Part shown: piece by piece, positions 1 through 10,700 of the stretch
How positions within the stretch are numbered: position 1 is the stretch's first letter
Layout: the number at the start of each line of letters is the position of its first letter
Assembly (NCBI GenBank): GCA_018065485.1
Contig: JAGHTF010000020.1
Location: forward strand, 1-57,175
Length of the DNA: 57,175 nt
Direction of reading: 5' to 3'
Source: Candidatus Cryptobacteroides fimicaballi
GTDB lineage: Bacteria > Bacteroidota > Bacteroidia > Bacteroidales > UBA932
Position numbers and translations under genes: made by a program
The notes under the pieces: generated by a model
Told to the model about the DNA's origin: nothing
The model's input: only the letters and a program-made list of their open reading frames with translations
Database searches by the model: none

Positions 1-1
1 C

Positions 2-406
2 TTTCAGGGTCAGGCCAGGGCTCGTTTCTATTATGCTCCCCAGGTCGATCCCGTTTCCTACAACGTCGAAGCCGACGCGGCAAGGAACGCATGGACCCTC
101 AATAACACAGATACAAACTATCCGCGTCTTGGCTCCAACGTTTCCAATGGCGGCGTTACTTCATCGTCTTTCTATTACAGAAATGCGGCTTTCCTTCGTC
201 TCAAGAACGTAGAGATCGGTTACACTCTCCCTCAGAGCCTGTTCGGCCCCAAGGGCATCGTCAAGGGTATCCGCCTCAATATAGGAGGTTACAACCTTTA
301 TACTTTCTCGGAGCTTAAGACAATCGACCCGGAACAGAGCGATACCTCTTATGCAACTTACCCCCAGGTCCGTATCTTCAATTTCGGTGCGAAAATAATG
401 TTCTAA
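2..406 (+). CDS. SusC-like TonB-dependent outer-membrane receptor, 3' fragment (copy 1)
   Basis: This is the last 134 codons of a SusC-type receptor whose 5' part lies left of the window, read in the frame from base 2 to the TAA at 404-406. It covers the final beta-strands of the barrel. The tail closely matches the complete SusC-like protein at 2526-5594, sharing stretches such as GSNVSNGG, SSSFYYRNA and the terminal RIFNFGAK, so the two are paralogues from a tandem duplication. Third-codon positions have diverged, so the duplication is not recent. The partner SusD-like gene starts 18 bases downstream. It is expected to import oligosaccharides or glycopeptides across the outer membrane. Confident on family; substrate unknown from this piece. 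Confidence 0.9.
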   Translation, partial: FQGQARARFYYAPQVDPVSYNVEADAARNAWTLNNTDTNYPRLGSNVSNGGVTSSSFYYRNAAFLRLKNVEIGYTLPQSLFGPKGIVKGIRLNIGGYNLYTFSELKTIDPEQSDTSYATYPQVRIFNFGAKIMF

Positions 407-424
407 ACGATGGAGGAAAAGATC

Positions 425-2503
425 ATGAAAAAAATAATTATTGCGATTTCAATCTTGCTTTCTTTCGCAGCAGTTTCCTGCACACCCGAGGAGTATCTCA
501 CCAAGACTCCTCTGGACAAACTTTCCGAGGATGCTGTTTTCAACAGTGACGTATTGGCAGAAAGCTATGTAAATGCACTCTACTGCGTTGTGAACGATCC
601 TTTTGAAGAGGGGAACATAAGCGCAATCACAGACGAGGGCTTCTTCCGCTATGGCGGTACGTCCACGCGTTATATCCTTTCCGGGACAATGACCCCCGAC
701 AACATTATCATCATCAATGAAGGCGGGCAGGCCCACAACACCCGTACAACCGTTCTCAATATCTGGAACAAGGCTTACAGGTGGATATACAGGATGAACG
801 TTTTCATCAAGAAGATGGAAAGCGAGAATAGCCTTTCGGACGAATATAGGACCAGGCTCCTTGGCGAAGTCTATTTCCTTCGCGCGTGGGCTTACTACAA
901 TCTTATCCAGCGCTACGGAGGCGTGCCCATTATCAAGGATCCCTGTTCTATCGACGACAATTTCGATTTCGAACGCAACGATTTCGAGTCCTGCTACTCA
1001 TTCATTATGTCCGATCTCGTGCAAGCCGAATCAAGGGTTCCCGATAAGAAGAACTGTGTGCTGGGCCGCATAAACAAGGATATTGTCCTAGCCTTGCGCT
1101 GTCGCGTGACAATGCTTGCTGCATCTCCTCTGTTCAACGATCCTGCGTATCCCGACGGCGACCTCACCCACGGAAAATATGATTTCAATGGCAAGTGGCA
1201 GATTGCCTACGATGCTGCCAAGGCCGTTGTGGACCGTGCCGACAAGGACGGAGCTTATTCCCTGGACTCCCGCTACGAGGGATTCTGGGAGGATATCTAC
1301 TCTCCCGAGATTATATGGGGCAAATTCTTTGAAAATACCGCAACGGCCGGTGAAAACAATGCAAAGAAAGCTCAGCAACTCTATGCAACCACATATTTCA
1401 GTGGTTGGACTTCCTGCAATCCCACCCAGGCTTTCCTTAAGGATGTGGAGATGAGAAACGGCAAGAAATTCTTCGAAGAAGGTTCCGGCTATGATCCAGA
1501 GCATCCTTTCGCCAACCGCGATCCCAGATTTTACAAGATAATAGGTTGCCCGTTCAGTTACTATGGCGTAAATGAGAAAGACAAATACACACAGGAACTT
1601 CCCAACGGATTCATTTTCGACTGCAACAATCCGGAATACGCGAACCTCGATGGCATGAAGACAAACGGATTCCCTTCATATCAGCTGCAACTCTATCTGC
1701 TGTACAAGGATAAGGACCGTTCCGATTTCGCCGAAGGGAAGAAATATCCCGACTATGACAAGAAGCCGTCTCATCTCTGGGATGCTACAAACCATACCGG
1801 ATGCGAGCTCAACAAGTGGCACATCCCCTCTGTTCCCATCTCGGCTTCCCTGGTAGGAAACGTGGTATGGCCCTGGTTCCGTCTGGGCGAGTTCTATCTC
1901 AACCTTGCAGAGTGCGCATATATGGTAGGCAATGAAGCGGAATGCCAGACTTACATAAACAAGATCCGTCACCGCGCAGACGTTATGATGCCTGACGTCA
2001 CAGAGACCGGTACAAATCTCTGGGACCGTCTGGTTAACGAACGCCGGGTTGAGCTGTCGTTCGAGATGATACGGTATTTCGACCTTCGCCGTTGGAAAAC
2101 AGCCGAAATCTACGAAAACGTACCTCTTGCCGGATTTACTACCCTTATTCTTGAGAAGGGCTCCAAGAAGGATACGCTGTACCGTGTGGTACGCCTTTAT
2201 GACGAGTCAAAGAATCATACGAACTACTACTGGCCCAATACCGAGGCAAGCAAGACATATACCTATGCGACCGTTTCACCTGCAGGCGATCGTGACGGCA
2301 AGCCTATAGAGTACATTATCAAGGAAAAATGGCTTGGCAAGGAGTATCTTCTCGACTACGGAGACTGTTGTCTGAACATATCTCCCACTCCCAAATATTT
2401 CCCGTTCCGCAGTGGCGTCTATCCTAACTACCTGATGCCCATACCCCGTACGGAAATAACCAAGAGCCATGGAAAGATAAAACAGAATCCCGGATACGAA
2501 TAG
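425..2503 (+). CDS. SusD/RagB-like surface glycan-binding lipoprotein (copy 1)
   Basis: A 692-residue SusD-family lipoprotein that caps its SusC partner and captures ligand at the cell surface. I prefer the ATG at 425 to the ORF-track ATG at 410: it begins MKKII, gives a clean signal peptide with lipobox-like AAVSC, and lies 8 bases after a GGAGG at 412-416 that the earlier ATG would overlap. Family features include the N-terminal EYLTKTPLDKLSED segment, LGEVYFLRAWAYYNLIQRYG in the TPR region, and a C-terminal NERRVELSFE..RYFDLRRWK block. At about 690 residues it is longer than many SusD proteins (500-600). It is strongly similar along its whole length to the SusD at 5613, so each SusD follows its own SusC. 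Confidence 0.93.
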   Translation: MKKIIIAISILLSFAAVSCTPEEYLTKTPLDKLSEDAVFNSDVLAESYVNALYCVVNDPFEEGNISAITDEGFFRYGGTSTRYILSGTMTPDNIIIINEGGQAHNTRTTVLNIWNKAYRWIYRMNVFIKKMESENSLSDEYRTRLLGEVYFLRAWAYYNLIQRYGGVPIIKDPCSIDDNFDFERNDFESCYSFIMSDLVQAESRVPDKKNCVLGRINKDIVLALRCRVTMLAASPLFNDPAYPDGDLTHGKYDFNGKWQIAYDAAKAVVDRADKDGAYSLDSRYEGFWEDIYSPEIIWGKFFENTATAGENNAKKAQQLYATTYFSGWTSCNPTQAFLKDVEMRNGKKFFEEGSGYDPEHPFANRDPRFYKIIGCPFSYYGVNEKDKYTQELPNGFIFDCNNPEYANLDGMKTNGFPSYQLQLYLLYKDKDRSDFAEGKKYPDYDKKPSHLWDATNHTGCELNKWHIPSVPISASLVGNVVWPWFRLGEFYLNLAECAYMVGNEAECQTYINKIRHRADVMMPDVTETGTNLWDRLVNERRVELSFEMIRYFDLRRWKTAEIYENVPLAGFTTLILEKGSKKDTLYRVVRLYDESKNHTNYYWPNTEASKTYTYATVSPAGDRDGKPIEYIIKEKWLGKEYLLDYGDCCLNISPTPKYFPFRSGVYPNYLMPIPRTEITKSHGKIKQNPGYE

Positions 2504-2525
2504 AAAAATAATATTGAATCAGTAT

Positions 2526-5500
2526 ATGAAAAGTTTTTTAAAATGTCTCCTTTGTGCAATGGCTGCTGTTTTTATGACGGTGACCTCTTTTGCACAGGAC
2601 AGGACAGTGACCGGAACGGTTTCCGCCACCAACGGTGAAGCTCTCATTGGAGCCGGCGTCGTAATCAAGGGAACAACCACCGGTACCGTAACCGACCTTG
2701 AAGGCCGGTTCTCCCTGTCGGTTCCCTCAAATGCGGTTTTGCAATTCACCAGTGTGGGTTACAAGACTCTGGATGTTAAAATCGGAAACAAAAGCAAGAT
2801 AGACGTTATTCTGGAAGATGACGCCCAGCTTCTCGAGGAGGCGGTTGCAATTGGCTATGCCAACCAGAGCAAACTTACCCTTACGGGTTCGGTGGCTTCC
2901 ACTTCGGGCCGTGAACTTGTGAAGAACTCTTCGGTCAACCTTTCGCAGGGCCTGGCCGGACGTCTTTCCGGTGTCATCATCAACAACCGTTCGGGTGAGC
3001 CCGGTAGGGACGACGCTACTATGTTCATTCGCGGACGCAGTACCTTCGGAAACAACAGCCCTCTTATCATCATTGACGGTATTGAAGGGCGTGATGAAGA
3101 GTTCTCCCGCCTCACGGGTGAAGAAATCGAGTCTGTGAACGTGCTCAAGGACGCTTCGGCCGCCATTTATGGTGCGCGCTCTGCCAACGGCGTAATTCTG
3201 GTTACCACCAAGAGGGGAAAGTTCAATGAAGCTCCCAATATTACCTTCAATTACGACCTTGGCTTGCAGCAGCCCACCCGCCTTGTAGAAATGGCAGATG
3301 CGGTGCTCTATACCAACGCCTACAACGATGAACTTGCCATAACAGGCGCCGCTCCCAAATACAATCAGACTCAGCTGGACCTTTATGCAAGCGGTTCCGA
3401 CCCAATCCTGTATCCCAATACGAATTACTTCAAAGAGATTATCAAACCCGTTTCCCAGCAGCACAAGTACGGTGTAAGCATCGACGGTGGCGGAGATAAG
3501 GTCGGTTACTTCGTTCAGTTCAACGGACAGTTTCAGGACGGTATCTACGTTAAATCGGCTACCAACTATCAGCAGTACAACATCCGCTCCAACATCGACA
3601 TCAAGGTTACCGACAATTTCAAGCTTGGTGTGAATCTCAATGTGCGTCAGCAGCACAAGAACTACTCGGCTTTCCCTTCAGACGCCTACGGTATCTTTTA
3701 TATAGCAACACGTCTTAAGCCTACAGGCGCCGCCTACTATCCCAACGGCAAAATACGCGGAGGCACCAACCCTGCCGTTATGGTACAGGACATTACAGGT
3801 TACGACCGCAGTATCATCAATACCATCAACGCAACCCTCACGGCCGACATCGACCTCAAGAAGATCACTCCCGGTCTGAAGATTAACGGAAGTTTTGCGT
3901 ATGACGTCAACAACAATTTCAAAAAGAATTTCCAGAAGAACTGGAAATACTGGTCATACGACGAGATTACTGAGCTCTACACAGAACACACTATGTCCTA
4001 CTGGTCATCTCCCACTCTTCACGAGTATCTTACCAGGACCAACAGCTGGACTGCAAACGTAAATCTCAACTACGACAGGGATTTCGACGGTCATCACGTA
4101 ACCGGCCTTCTGGGCTATGAGCAGCACGCTTTCCATCGCGACTACTTTTCTGCCGGTATCAACTCATTCGCATCCGACATTCTCGATGAATTCTTTGCCG
4201 GAAGTGCAGACAAGAGCTGGTACTCGATTAACGGAAATGCCAGGGAAACCGCGCGCCTTTCATTTTTCGGCCGTCTGGGCTATGACTATCAGAGCAAATA
4301 CCTCTTCCAGTTCATTGCCCGTTATGACGGATCCGAGAATTTTGCCAAGGGTCACCGCTGGGGATTCTTCCCCGGTGCTTCCGCCGGCTGGCGTATCAGC
4401 GAGGAGTCCTTCATCAAGGACAACGCTCCCTGGATACAGAACCTCAAACTCCGTCTTTCCTACGGCGAGCAGGGCAATGACCAGATTGACCCGTTCCAGT
4501 ATATGACAACCTACGAATATGCGACCGGTGTTTCATATTGGATGCGCATAGACAACAAGGACATATCTTCAATCGTTCCGGGAACCATCCCTAACGAAAA
4601 CGTGACCTGGGAAGTAGCAAGGACCTGGAACGTGGGCCTCGACGGAAACATTTTCAAAGGAAAATTCTCGTGGGAACTGGAATACTTCAATACCCGCCGT
4701 TCGAACATTCTCTGCACCCGTAACGCCTCCATCCCTTATTATACAGGCCTTACCAGCAATCTTCCCGACGAGAATATAGGTATAGTTTCCAACCGGGGCG
4801 TGGAGATTCAGCTCTCTCACGAAAACCGCGTGGCCAACGGCGACTTCATCTACCGTATCAACGGAAACTTCCTGTACGCGAAGAACCGCGTAGAGTATAT
4901 GGATGAAACCCCTTGGGGCGCAGGCCACGAGTATATGAACCAGACCGGTCACCCTATGGGCGCAGGGCTCTACTATCAGGTCGAGGGCATCAACAAGACC
5001 CAGACCGACCTTGACGGTCATCCCCAGATGTCAGGCGCAACGCTTGGAGACTTCTACTTCAAGGATCTCGACGGAGATGGCAAAATTACCACTTATGACC
5101 GCCTGCGCTGCGATATGACCACCGTTCCTGAAATAGTATTCGGTTTGAGCGGAAACTTCCAGTGGAAGAACCTCGATTTCTCAATTCTGTTCCAGGGACA
5201 GGCCAGGGCCCGTTTCTACTATGCACCCCAGATGGATCCCGTTTCGTATAACGTCGAGGCCAATGCCGCAAGGAATGCGTGGAGCCTCAAGAACACCGGG
5301 GCCGACTATCCCCGACTCGGTTCCAACGTTTCAAACGGCGGTACCACGTCTTCGTCATTCTACTACAGGAACGCCGACTTCGTCCGTCTCAAGAACGTGG
5401 AGCTCGGATACACCTTCCCTCACAAGATGTTCGGAGAAAAAGTTCCTGTAAAGGGAATCAGGGTTTACGTTGGAGGTTACAACCTCTTCACCTTGTCTGA

Positions 5501-5594
5501 ACTGAAGACCATTGATCCCGAGTCCAATGACGGGTCGGCACAGACCTATCCCCAGACCAGGATTTTCAATTTCGGTGCAAAGCTTATGTTCTAA
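2526..5594 (+). CDS. SusC-like TonB-dependent outer-membrane receptor (copy 2, complete)
   Basis: A complete 1,022-residue SusC-family transporter that moves ligand through the outer membrane using TonB energy. The ORF track starts at a TTG (2514); the ATG at 2526 gives MKSFLKCLLCAM and a signal peptide ending near TSFAQ, so I use it. Order: signal peptide (about 1-24), carboxypeptidase-regulatory-like beta-sandwich (about 27-105, with TVTGTV and GVVIKGTTTGTVTD), plug domain (about 110-235) with the classic SusC signature VLKDASAAIYGARSANG, then a long beta-barrel ending in NFGAKLMF. It lies between the two SusD genes and probably pairs with the downstream one. No N-terminal STN domain is seen, so it is not an anti-sigma-signalling type. 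Confidence 0.95.
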   Translation: MKSFLKCLLCAMAAVFMTVTSFAQDRTVTGTVSATNGEALIGAGVVIKGTTTGTVTDLEGRFSLSVPSNAVLQFTSVGYKTLDVKIGNKSKIDVILEDDAQLLEEAVAIGYANQSKLTLTGSVASTSGRELVKNSSVNLSQGLAGRLSGVIINNRSGEPGRDDATMFIRGRSTFGNNSPLIIIDGIEGRDEEFSRLTGEEIESVNVLKDASAAIYGARSANGVILVTTKRGKFNEAPNITFNYDLGLQQPTRLVEMADAVLYTNAYNDELAITGAAPKYNQTQLDLYASGSDPILYPNTNYFKEIIKPVSQQHKYGVSIDGGGDKVGYFVQFNGQFQDGIYVKSATNYQQYNIRSNIDIKVTDNFKLGVNLNVRQQHKNYSAFPSDAYGIFYIATRLKPTGAAYYPNGKIRGGTNPAVMVQDITGYDRSIINTINATLTADIDLKKITPGLKINGSFAYDVNNNFKKNFQKNWKYWSYDEITELYTEHTMSYWSSPTLHEYLTRTNSWTANVNLNYDRDFDGHHVTGLLGYEQHAFHRDYFSAGINSFASDILDEFFAGSADKSWYSINGNARETARLSFFGRLGYDYQSKYLFQFIARYDGSENFAKGHRWGFFPGASAGWRISEESFIKDNAPWIQNLKLRLSYGEQGNDQIDPFQYMTTYEYATGVSYWMRIDNKDISSIVPGTIPNENVTWEVARTWNVGLDGNIFKGKFSWELEYFNTRRSNILCTRNASIPYYTGLTSNLPDENIGIVSNRGVEIQLSHENRVANGDFIYRINGNFLYAKNRVEYMDETPWGAGHEYMNQTGHPMGAGLYYQVEGINKTQTDLDGHPQMSGATLGDFYFKDLDGDGKITTYDRLRCDMTTVPEIVFGLSGNFQWKNLDFSILFQGQARARFYYAPQMDPVSYNVEANAARNAWSLKNTGADYPRLGSNVSNGGTTSSSFYYRNADFVRLKNVELGYTFPHKMFGEKVPVKGIRVYVGGYNLFTLSELKTIDPESNDGSAQTYPQTRIFNFGAKLMF

Positions 5595-5612
5595 TCATAG
5601 GAGGAGATGAAT

Positions 5613-7712
5613 ATGAAGAAATTTTATATAGCAATACTTATCTGCACGGCTCTGCTGAGTTCCTGCAAGAAAGATTTTCTTGACAAGACTCCTCTTGACA
5701 AATTGTCCGAGGAAGCTGTTTTCAACAGTGACGCCCTTGCCGAGAACTATGTCAATTCCCTGTACGTTGTATTGCCCGATCCTTTCCAGGAAGGCAATAT
5801 AAGTGCAATCACAGACGAAGGATTCTTCCGTTACGGAGGAACCTCGACACGTTACATCTTGTCCGGAACAATGACTCCCGACAATATCCTTCCCATCGCT
5901 GAAGGCGGTCAGGCCCACGATACCCGTACCACTACGCTCAACATATGGAATCGTACCTACGAATGGATCTATATGATGAACACCTTTATCAAGAAGGTTG
6001 AGGAAGGGACCAAGATGTCGGCTGATGCATCCAAGAGGCTGCTGGGCGAGGTGTATTTCCTTCGTGCCTGGTCTTATTACAACCTTATCCAGCGTTACGG
6101 CGGCGTGCCTATCATAACAAAAGTTTATACTCTTACCGACGAGTATGACGTTACCCGCGACAAGTTCGACGATTGTGTTGATTTCATTCTCTCGGACCTT
6201 GAAAAGGCCGAGGAGATGGTCCCGACAAAAGACAACTGCCTTCTGGGCCGCATCAACAAGGATATCGTGCTTGCCCTGCGCTGTCGTGTCACGATGCTGG
6301 CCGCGTCGGCATTTTTCAACGACCCTGCCTTCCCCGAGGGAGACATTATTCACGGAGCGTACGATTACAATGGAAAGTGGCAGCGGGCCTACGATGCCGC
6401 CAAGGCAATCGTGAATCGTGCCGACGTTGACGGAGCCTACGCCCTTTCCGAAACCTATGAGGGTATATGGAACAACATCTACTCGAAGGAGGTTATCTGG
6501 GGAAAGTTCTTCGTCTCAAACGCCGATGCCACCACCAATTACGCAAAGAAGGCGCAGCTGCTTTACTCAAATGTGTATTTTAACGGTTGGACATCGCTCA
6601 ATCCTACCCAGGCTTTCATTAAGGATGTGGAAATGCGCAACGGAAAAAAATTCTTTGAGGAAGGCTCCGGCTATGATCCCGAGCATCCTTTTGCCAACCG
6701 TGACCCGCGTCTTTACAAAATCGTCGGTTTCCCGTTCACTTATTATCAGAATACCGAAGCCGGAAAAACCAATGCCGAACTCCCTCACGGCTTCCTGTTC
6801 GGTCCTTCATACAAGGGCGATCCAGAAAAGGGCTATCCTTCATACAAGGAACTCAATGGTGTTGCAAAACAGGGTTATCCCGAAAATCAGCTGCAGATTT
6901 ACCTGCTGTTCGACGGTATGGACCGTTCGGATTTTGCCGAGGGAAAGAAATATCCCGACTATACCAAGAAGGCCGCACATCTCTGGGATGCTTCCAATCA
7001 TACAGGGTGTGAACTCAACAAGTGGTATATCCCAACTTCTCCCATTACCGAATCTGAGGTGGGCTCTCTGCTCTATCCCTGGTTCCGTCTTGGCGAAATG
7101 TACCTCAATCTTGCCGAATGCGCCTATATGCTGGGTGGCAGGGAAGAGGAGTGCCGCGAATACATTAACAAGGTCCGCCGTCGTCCCGACGTGATGATGC
7201 CCGACGTTACCGAGAGCGGTGAAAACCTCTGGGACCGTCTGGTGAACGAACGCCGCGTCGAGCTCTCTTTCGAATTCATACGCTACTTCGATCTTCGCAG
7301 ATGGAAGCTTGCCGAAAAGTACGAGAACGTTCCTCTTGCAGGAATGCTTCCTATGGTGCTTCAGAAAGGAAGCAAGCAGGATACTCTGTTCAGGGTTGTG
7401 CGCCTGTATGACGAAACTAAGAATCATACCAACTATTACTGGCCCAACACCGAAGCCAGCAAGACGTACACCTACGCTACTGTTACTCCGGCCGGAGACA
7501 GGGACGGCAGGCCTATCGAATATATCATAAAGGAAAAATGGCTTGGAAAGGAATATACCCTGGATTACGGAGACTGCCCTCTGAACATTTCTCCTACTCC
7601 AAAATATTTTCCCTTCCGCAGTGGAGTATATCCCAACTACCTTATGCCTATTCCCCGCTCGGAAATAACCAAGAGTCACGGACAGATAGAACAGAATCCA
7701 GGATATGAATAG
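5613..7712 (+). CDS. SusD/RagB-like surface glycan-binding lipoprotein (copy 2)
   Basis: A 699-residue SusD-family lipoprotein paired with the SusC just upstream. The ATG at 5613 (MKKFYI) is preferred to 5607: a full AGGAGG at 5599-5604 stands 8 bases before it, and 5607 would be too close. The lipobox is ALLSSC followed by KKD. Nearly every block of SusD copy 1 recurs here: TPLDKLSEEAVFNSD, ISAITDEGFFRYGGTSTR, INKDIVLALRCRVTMLAAS and the C-terminal SHGQIEQNPGYE. Differences cluster in loops such as SYKGDPEKGYPSY, which may tune ligand binding. The stop overlaps the start of the next gene by 8 bases, which indicates translational coupling to the first enzyme of the locus. Confidence 0.94.
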   Translation: MKKFYIAILICTALLSSCKKDFLDKTPLDKLSEEAVFNSDALAENYVNSLYVVLPDPFQEGNISAITDEGFFRYGGTSTRYILSGTMTPDNILPIAEGGQAHDTRTTTLNIWNRTYEWIYMMNTFIKKVEEGTKMSADASKRLLGEVYFLRAWSYYNLIQRYGGVPIITKVYTLTDEYDVTRDKFDDCVDFILSDLEKAEEMVPTKDNCLLGRINKDIVLALRCRVTMLAASAFFNDPAFPEGDIIHGAYDYNGKWQRAYDAAKAIVNRADVDGAYALSETYEGIWNNIYSKEVIWGKFFVSNADATTNYAKKAQLLYSNVYFNGWTSLNPTQAFIKDVEMRNGKKFFEEGSGYDPEHPFANRDPRLYKIVGFPFTYYQNTEAGKTNAELPHGFLFGPSYKGDPEKGYPSYKELNGVAKQGYPENQLQIYLLFDGMDRSDFAEGKKYPDYTKKAAHLWDASNHTGCELNKWYIPTSPITESEVGSLLYPWFRLGEMYLNLAECAYMLGGREEECREYINKVRRRPDVMMPDVTESGENLWDRLVNERRVELSFEFIRYFDLRRWKLAEKYENVPLAGMLPMVLQKGSKQDTLFRVVRLYDETKNHTNYYWPNTEASKTYTYATVTPAGDRDGRPIEYIIKEKWLGKEYTLDYGDCPLNISPTPKYFPFRSGVYPNYLMPIPRSEITKSHGQIEQNPGYE

Positions 7713-10700
7713 GATTTTCTCAATACTTGTCTGCTTAGGTGTGGCGCTGAATCTCGGCGCTGCACCCTTGCGCTTTAATTTCAGGTCGGCAGACATCACC
7801 CCTCTTGAGGAGGATCACACTATGCTTGCCGGTTTTGCCGCACGCAACGATCTTCACGACGGTGTGCACACTCCTCTGAAGGCAGGATGTTTTGTCTTTC
7901 TTGACAAGGGAACCGGCAGAAAGGTGTGCGTGGTATCCCTCGATATGATGGAACTTGCTCCAGTCCTTGCCGACGAACTGCGGGACAGCATTCAGGCCCG
8001 TACCGGAATAGGAAAGGACAATATCCTGCTTCACTGCATACATACTCACAGCGCTCCACGCGTTGGAGGACGCTGGATAGACGAGGGTGCTGCAAACAGG
8101 CCCTTCTACCTGAGATTTAAGGAATCTGTGCTCAATCTGGCCGTCTCTACGATAAATGATGAAGGCGGCTTCAGGAAGTTCAAAGTCGAGATAGGCAAAT
8201 GCTCGACTTCCATAAGCGGAAACCGTTGTGAAAAGGAAGGTCCGGTGGACCGTGACGTATATGCAGTGCGCTTCCTTGACAGGAAGGGAAAGCCTATATG
8301 CGCGTTTATCAATCTTGCCTGCCATCCCGTATGTATGGGCCCCCGCAGTTATCTGGCTGGAGCAGACTATTCCGGTGTAGCGCGAGGGATAATTTCGAAG
8401 AAATGGGGATGTGAAGTTTTCCAGTTCAGCGGAGCGCAAGGTAATCTTGATCCGGCCGAAGGTCCCAAGACATTCGAATATGCCGAGCAGTGCGGACGTT
8501 CGCTTTCCGACTCCCTTTCGACTATAGTCTTCACTCCTTTCGAAATGGACGGGACACTTGCCCTTTCGACGAACGTAACAAGGCTTCCGTTCAGGATTCC
8601 CGAGGTTACTGCAGCGGAGATACACAAGCTCGCACAGTCTCTGAAAAAGGAATATGCCACGTCTTTCCCCCGTTTCGCGGATGATGTGGACGGGTGGGAG
8701 AAGCAGATGGTCAATGAACTCGGTCCCGACGCCGTAATCAGGTCTCTGGACGTGAATATGACGGGGCTTAACATAGGCGGACTTGTCTTCGTTTTCAGTC
8801 AGGGAGAGGCGTTCTGCGAATATCAGACGGGTCTTAGAACTGCTTTTCCGGACAAGACGGTGATTTTTGCCGGCTATACCAACGGGCAAAGTGCATATAT
8901 CCCTTCTGAGCGAGCCTTCGAGGTGCGGAAGGGCTATGAATATGAACTCGAACAGGATTTCGTATATGTGAAGAGACCTTATCCTCTTTCCGAACAAATG
9001 CCACAGGCATTTCAGGAGGGTCTGGTAAAAACGGCCGCAATGGTTGCCGGAGCCCCTCGCTACGATATAATTCCCGCTCCGCTCAAACTGACCGCCAGCA
9101 GCGGAGAATTCAGTCTTGGGAAGAGGATGCGCGTTGCCGCCTCTCCCCAGTTCGTTGAGATTGCCGATGACTTCCGTGCCCGTATGGGCGAGGTAGGAGG
9201 TCTTCGCCTTAGAAGTTCGCGCCGCATATTCAGAAGGGGAGTGGAACTTGTCAAGGTAGACGGGCTTGCCCCCGAAGCATATCGCCTCAAGGTTACAAAG
9301 AGAAAGGTGACCGTAGAGGCGTCGGACTATGCCGGAGCATTCTACGCACTCCAGACTTTCTGCCAGATGCTTCCCGCCGAGGTGTATTCCGCATCCCGAG
9401 TCAGTGGTGTGGAGTGGACGGCTCCGTGCTGCGAGATCGAGGATTCCCCCCGGTTCGCATATAGGGGTATGCTCCTGGACTGCGGGCGTTATTTCTACCC
9501 TAAGGAAGAGGTGAAGAAGTTCATAGACCTGATGGCTATGCACAAGATGAATTACCTTCAGTGGCATCTGACCGAAGATCAGGGATGGCGGATAGAGATA
9601 AAGAAATTTCCCCGCCTTACCGAGGTGGGCGCCTACCGCAAGGAAACCTCGGGATACGACAACGTGGGGGATGGAAAGCCTCACGGAGGTTTCTATACCC
9701 AGGACGATGTTAGGGAGATTGTGGAATATGCGCGCCGCCGTGCGGTGACCATCATACCCGAGATAGAACTTCCCGGACATTCCTCTGCGGCCATTGCAGC
9801 CTATCCTGAACTTTCCTGCACACCCGACGAGCCCAAGGAGGTGGTAACTTCGTGGGGTGTCAAGGAAGATGTCTATTGCCCAAGGCCCGAGACCTTTGCG
9901 TTCCTCGAAGACGTGTTCTCCGAACTTTTCGACCTGTTCCCGTCTCCTTACTACCATTTTGGCGGTGACGAATGTCCAAAGACAGCCTGGCGGAACAGCG
10001 AATACTGCAAGAACTTTGCACGTGAGAAAGGACTCGACAGCGTCGATGATATACAGGATTATTTCGTGGCGCATTTCGACAACTTCCTGCGCCGGCACGG
10101 AAAGACCGTTATAGGTTGGGACGAGATACTTGACGGAAAGGCAACCGAATCGACGGTTGTAATGTCCTATCGTGGCCACAAACCGGCTTCCCGGGCTATG
10201 GAGAAAGGGATGAAGACGATTCTCTGTCCTAACCGCTGGTGCTATTTCGACTACCAGCAGCAGGAGATAGAGGACAAACCCTCGAATCAGCATCTTTTCA
10301 TTACGCTGCGCAAAGCCTACAACTGGAGCCTGGAGAGTATGATAGAGCCCGAGACCCTTGCAAAAGGCGGTGACGGCCTTCTGGGTCTGCAGGCCTGCGT
10401 ATGGGGCGAACATATCCCCGACGTTGCAAAACTCCAGCTTCAGACTTACCCGCGAGAGGCTGCAATAGCCGAGACTTCCTGGTCTGCGACAGACAACCGT
10501 GACTGGAACAATTTCAAGACGAGAATGCCCAAGGAACTTAAACGTATGGGATTTGCGGGTGTGGTATTCAGTGATGCCTTCAATAACGTGATAGTGAATA
10601 TGGACCTGGAATCGGACTATCCCAGGAGCGTCGAACTCGAAATAGACAACCTATGCGCGGTTATTCGTTACACGACCGACGGCAGCGAGCCCGGTGCCGG

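Noticed and set aside
7735-10413. 892-codon antisense ORF opposite the ceramidase/GH20 gene
   Set aside because: No recognisable domain; it mirrors a real gene with clear motifs and arises from codon bias.
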